Assembly: GCA_015233485.1 (NCBI GenBank)
Contig: JADFXO010000297.1
Span: forward strand, 1 to 5,006
Length of the DNA stretch: 5,006 bases
Reading direction: 5' to 3'
Origin: Nitrospirota bacterium
GTDB taxonomy: Bacteria > Nitrospirota > Thermodesulfovibrionia > Thermodesulfovibrionales > Magnetobacteriaceae
Positions within the stretch are counted from its first letter, which is position 1. Every line of letters starts with the position of its first letter. A program made the translations under genes and the position numbers. This document shows, one piece after another, positions 3,756 to 5,006 of this stretch. Below the pieces are notes generated by a model that was given only the letters and a program-made list of their open reading frames with translations, was not told where the DNA came from and made no database searches.

Positions 3756-5006
3756 ATGCGAAGTGGAAATCTAAGTAAAACAGTGGTCTCTATTGTAGTT
3801 TTGTTATTAATAGTTTTTTGCCTTACCTCTTTAGCGTTCACTGCTGGTTCAGTTCAAAACAACGGGCGCTGGATAATGGGCTATTACGCAGGGTATGAGG
3901 AGGACATATACCCGGTGGCTGCGATTGACTGGTCCATTGTCACACATCTGGCTGTAGCCTTCTACCTTCCGAATAACGATGGTACTCTGGACGAGACACT
4001 CTTTATTGACTCGACAAACGGCCCTGCACTTGCGCGTTCGATCATTACGGCGGCGCACCAGCACAATCGTAAGGCCATCGCGTCTATTGGTGGCGAGGGG
4101 ATGCACTCGCAATGGGTGAGTGCCACATCGGGCGCTACGTTCACGACTTTTGTTACGAACTTGAAAAAGCTCATCACCGACTACGGTTATGACGGGCTGG
4201 ACCTCGATTGGGAGCCAATTCAATCGGGTGATGCGGCGGCGGTGAAGGCGCTGGTGGCTGCACTGCGCACAGCGCTGCCGACGGCTATACTCACTATGCC
4301 GGTTAACTACGTAAACACCAATGATATGAATGACCTGTCGCTGTATTCTCAGATTGCAGGACAGCTCGATCAGATAAACGTGATGACATACGGCATGGCC
4401 GATGCGTATTCAGGTTGGAAAAGCTGGCACTCAAGCGCACTCTATCAAGTGGATGTCGCAACCCCTACATCGGTAGACTCGTCCGTCAAAGCGTATCTAA
4501 ATGCAGGCGTAGCTAATGCAACGCTCGGCGTCGGCGTCGGCTTCTATGGCCTCTGCTATACTCCGCCGGTGACCGCGCCGCTACAAACACTAGGCGCATC
4601 GACCGTCACCACGATTAACTACATAGAGATTATGCAGAATTACTACCCGAAGATGGCATACACCTACGACACAGCGGCGAAGTCGCCTTATCTTTCGTCC
4701 GCGGCGGCTGCCGGAGCTATGGGGTGCAGCTACATTTCTTACGAGAATGAGCAGTCGATTGCCAATAAGGGAGATTATGTCAAGTCGCAGGGGCTTGGGG
4801 GCGTAATCGTGTGGACGATTAACGAGGGCTACTACAATTCGCAGAACACGTTGCTTGTGGCAATCAACAACGCGATAGGATCACCAACACCAACGCCTAC
4901 TCCTATCCCGACGCCATCACCGACGCCATCACCGACGCCATCACCGACGCCAACACCGACGCCAACACCGACGCCAACACCGACGCCATCACCGACGCCA
5001 TCACCG
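3756..5006 (+). CDS. Secreted glycoside hydrolase family 18 (chitinase-type) protein, 3' end outside window
   Basis: The frame is open for 417 codons and runs off the window without a stop. Residues 1-30 are a signal peptide: basic start (R2, K8), hydrophobic core 9-28, likely cleavage near A27 or A30. Residues ~38-374 form a GH18 TIM barrel: GYYAGY at 42-47, SIGG (110-113, the SxGG strand-3 motif), the complete catalytic DxxDxDxE as D146, D149, D151 and acid/base E153, MTYG (210-213) and GGVIVW (348-353) with the conserved barrel-floor Trp. GH18 enzymes cleave beta-1,4-linked N-acetylglucosamine polymers such as chitin, or peptidoglycan-related glycans, with substrate-assisted retention. The MxYD motif usually has Asp where Gly213 stands. 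From residue 376 a Pro-Thr/Ser linker begins and continues past the edge, so another domain (binding or anchoring) may follow. No lipobox is present: the only early Cys, C22, follows Phe. All five Arg codons are CGN, unlike the AGG-rich PBP gene, which hints weakly at separate ancestry. The exact substrate cannot be told from sequence. Confidence 0.93.
   Translation, partial: MRSGNLSKTVVSIVVLLLIVFCLTSLAFTAGSVQNNGRWIMGYYAGYEEDIYPVAAIDWSIVTHLAVAFYLPNNDGTLDETLFIDSTNGPALARSIITAAHQHNRKAIASIGGEGMHSQWVSATSGATFTTFVTNLKKLITDYGYDGLDLDWEPIQSGDAAAVKALVAALRTALPTAILTMPVNYVNTNDMNDLSLYSQIAGQLDQINVMTYGMADAYSGWKSWHSSALYQVDVATPTSVDSSVKAYLNAGVANATLGVGVGFYGLCYTPPVTAPLQTLGASTVTTINYIEIMQNYYPKMAYTYDTAAKSPYLSSAAAAGAMGCSYISYENEQSIANKGDYVKSQGLGGVIVWTINEGYYNSQNTLLVAINNAIGSPTPTPTPIPTPSPTPSPTPSPTPTPTPTPTPTPTPSPTPSP
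4911..5006 (+). repeat. 12-bp tandem repeat encoding a (Thr-Pro-Ser/Thr-Pro)n linker
   Basis: There are eight uninterrupted 12-bp units in frame with the GH18 gene. Units 1-3 and 7-8 are ACGCCATCACCG (Thr-Pro-Ser-Pro) and units 4-6 are ACGCCAACACCG (Thr-Pro-Thr-Pro), differing by one base. A less regular Thr-Pro stretch (4881-4910) precedes them. The array reaches the last base of the window, so its true length is unknown. Such arrays give extended, often glycosylated linkers between secreted domains, and their near-identity at DNA level favours copy-number change. Confidence 0.95.

Larger units (their letters stand above)
3604..3765 (+). repeat. 10-bp direct repeat ATGCGAAGTG, second copy at the GH18 start codon
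   Basis: ATGCGAAGTG occurs at 3604-3613, 8 bp after the PBP stop, and again at 3756-3765, where it is the start of the GH18 gene (Met-Arg-Ser). The first copy opens a six-codon frame ending in TAA (3604-3624). The copies are 152 bp apart and bracket the putative promoter and ribosome site. This may be a duplication or recombination scar, or chance. Confidence 0.55.

Noticed and set aside
3819..3824. The GH18 protein as a lipoprotein through Cys22.
   Set aside because: The residues before the Cys are Val-Phe, which does not fit a lipobox; a normal cleavage site follows at A27 or A30.
3849..4223. A 124-codon minus-strand frame inside the GH18 gene.
   Set aside because: It is antisense to the GH18 catalytic barrel, including its DxxDxDxE codons, and its translation is Arg/Cys-rich with no fold pattern. 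It is a shadow of the real gene.
4911..5006. The repeat array as a CRISPR.
   Set aside because: Units are 12 bp, contiguous, with no spacers, and in frame with a Pro/Thr/Ser linker.

Overview
The window holds two functional blocks on the + strand. The first is a compact two-gene operon: a MamK/MreB-like bacterial actin (302-1375), followed 7 bp later by a bifunctional class A penicillin-binding protein (1383-3596). The second, after a 159-bp gap, is a secreted glycoside hydrolase family 18 (chitinase-type) gene starting at 3756. It is still open at the window edge, inside a Pro/Thr/Ser linker encoded by a 12-bp tandem repeat. No convincing gene, RNA gene, CRISPR array or insertion sequence was found on the - strand.

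Organism: bacterial, with strong Shine-Dalgarno sites (AGGAGG, GGAGG), mid-range base composition, and frequent ATA (Ile) and AGG/AGA (Arg) codons in the first two genes. A MamK-like actin beside a PBP would fit an environmental Gram-negative-type phylum such as Nitrospirota or Desulfobacterota. That is a guess from family flavour, not something the sequence proves. No magnetosome gene is present.

Layout: 1-301 is a non-coding leader. It has a tandem TTGACAAT pair (one copy usable as a -35 box), a small GC-rich hairpin and three near-copies of a CGGCATTGTGG motif ahead of a strong RBS. 302-3596 is the actin/PBP operon. 3597-3755 is AT-rich, with a candidate promoter, a GCAACC/GGTTGC hairpin and a good RBS for the GH18 gene. 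No classical GC-hairpin/T-tract terminator is visible after the PBP gene.

The main discovery candidate is the operon. The PBP carries an extra N-terminal domain of about 118 residues, ahead of its membrane anchor, with the alternating beta/alpha layout of a response-regulator receiver. It keeps the central Asp (D53) but appears to lack the conserved Thr/Ser and Lys of a switchable receiver. The neighbouring actin keeps most of the actin fold motifs but has Ser in place of the phosphate-2 Asp. Together they suggest a cytoskeletal or cytoplasmic scaffold physically coupled to a peptidoglycan synthase through a pseudo-receiver. This is an inference. The GH18 enzyme is a separate secreted protein and shows no clear functional link to the pair.
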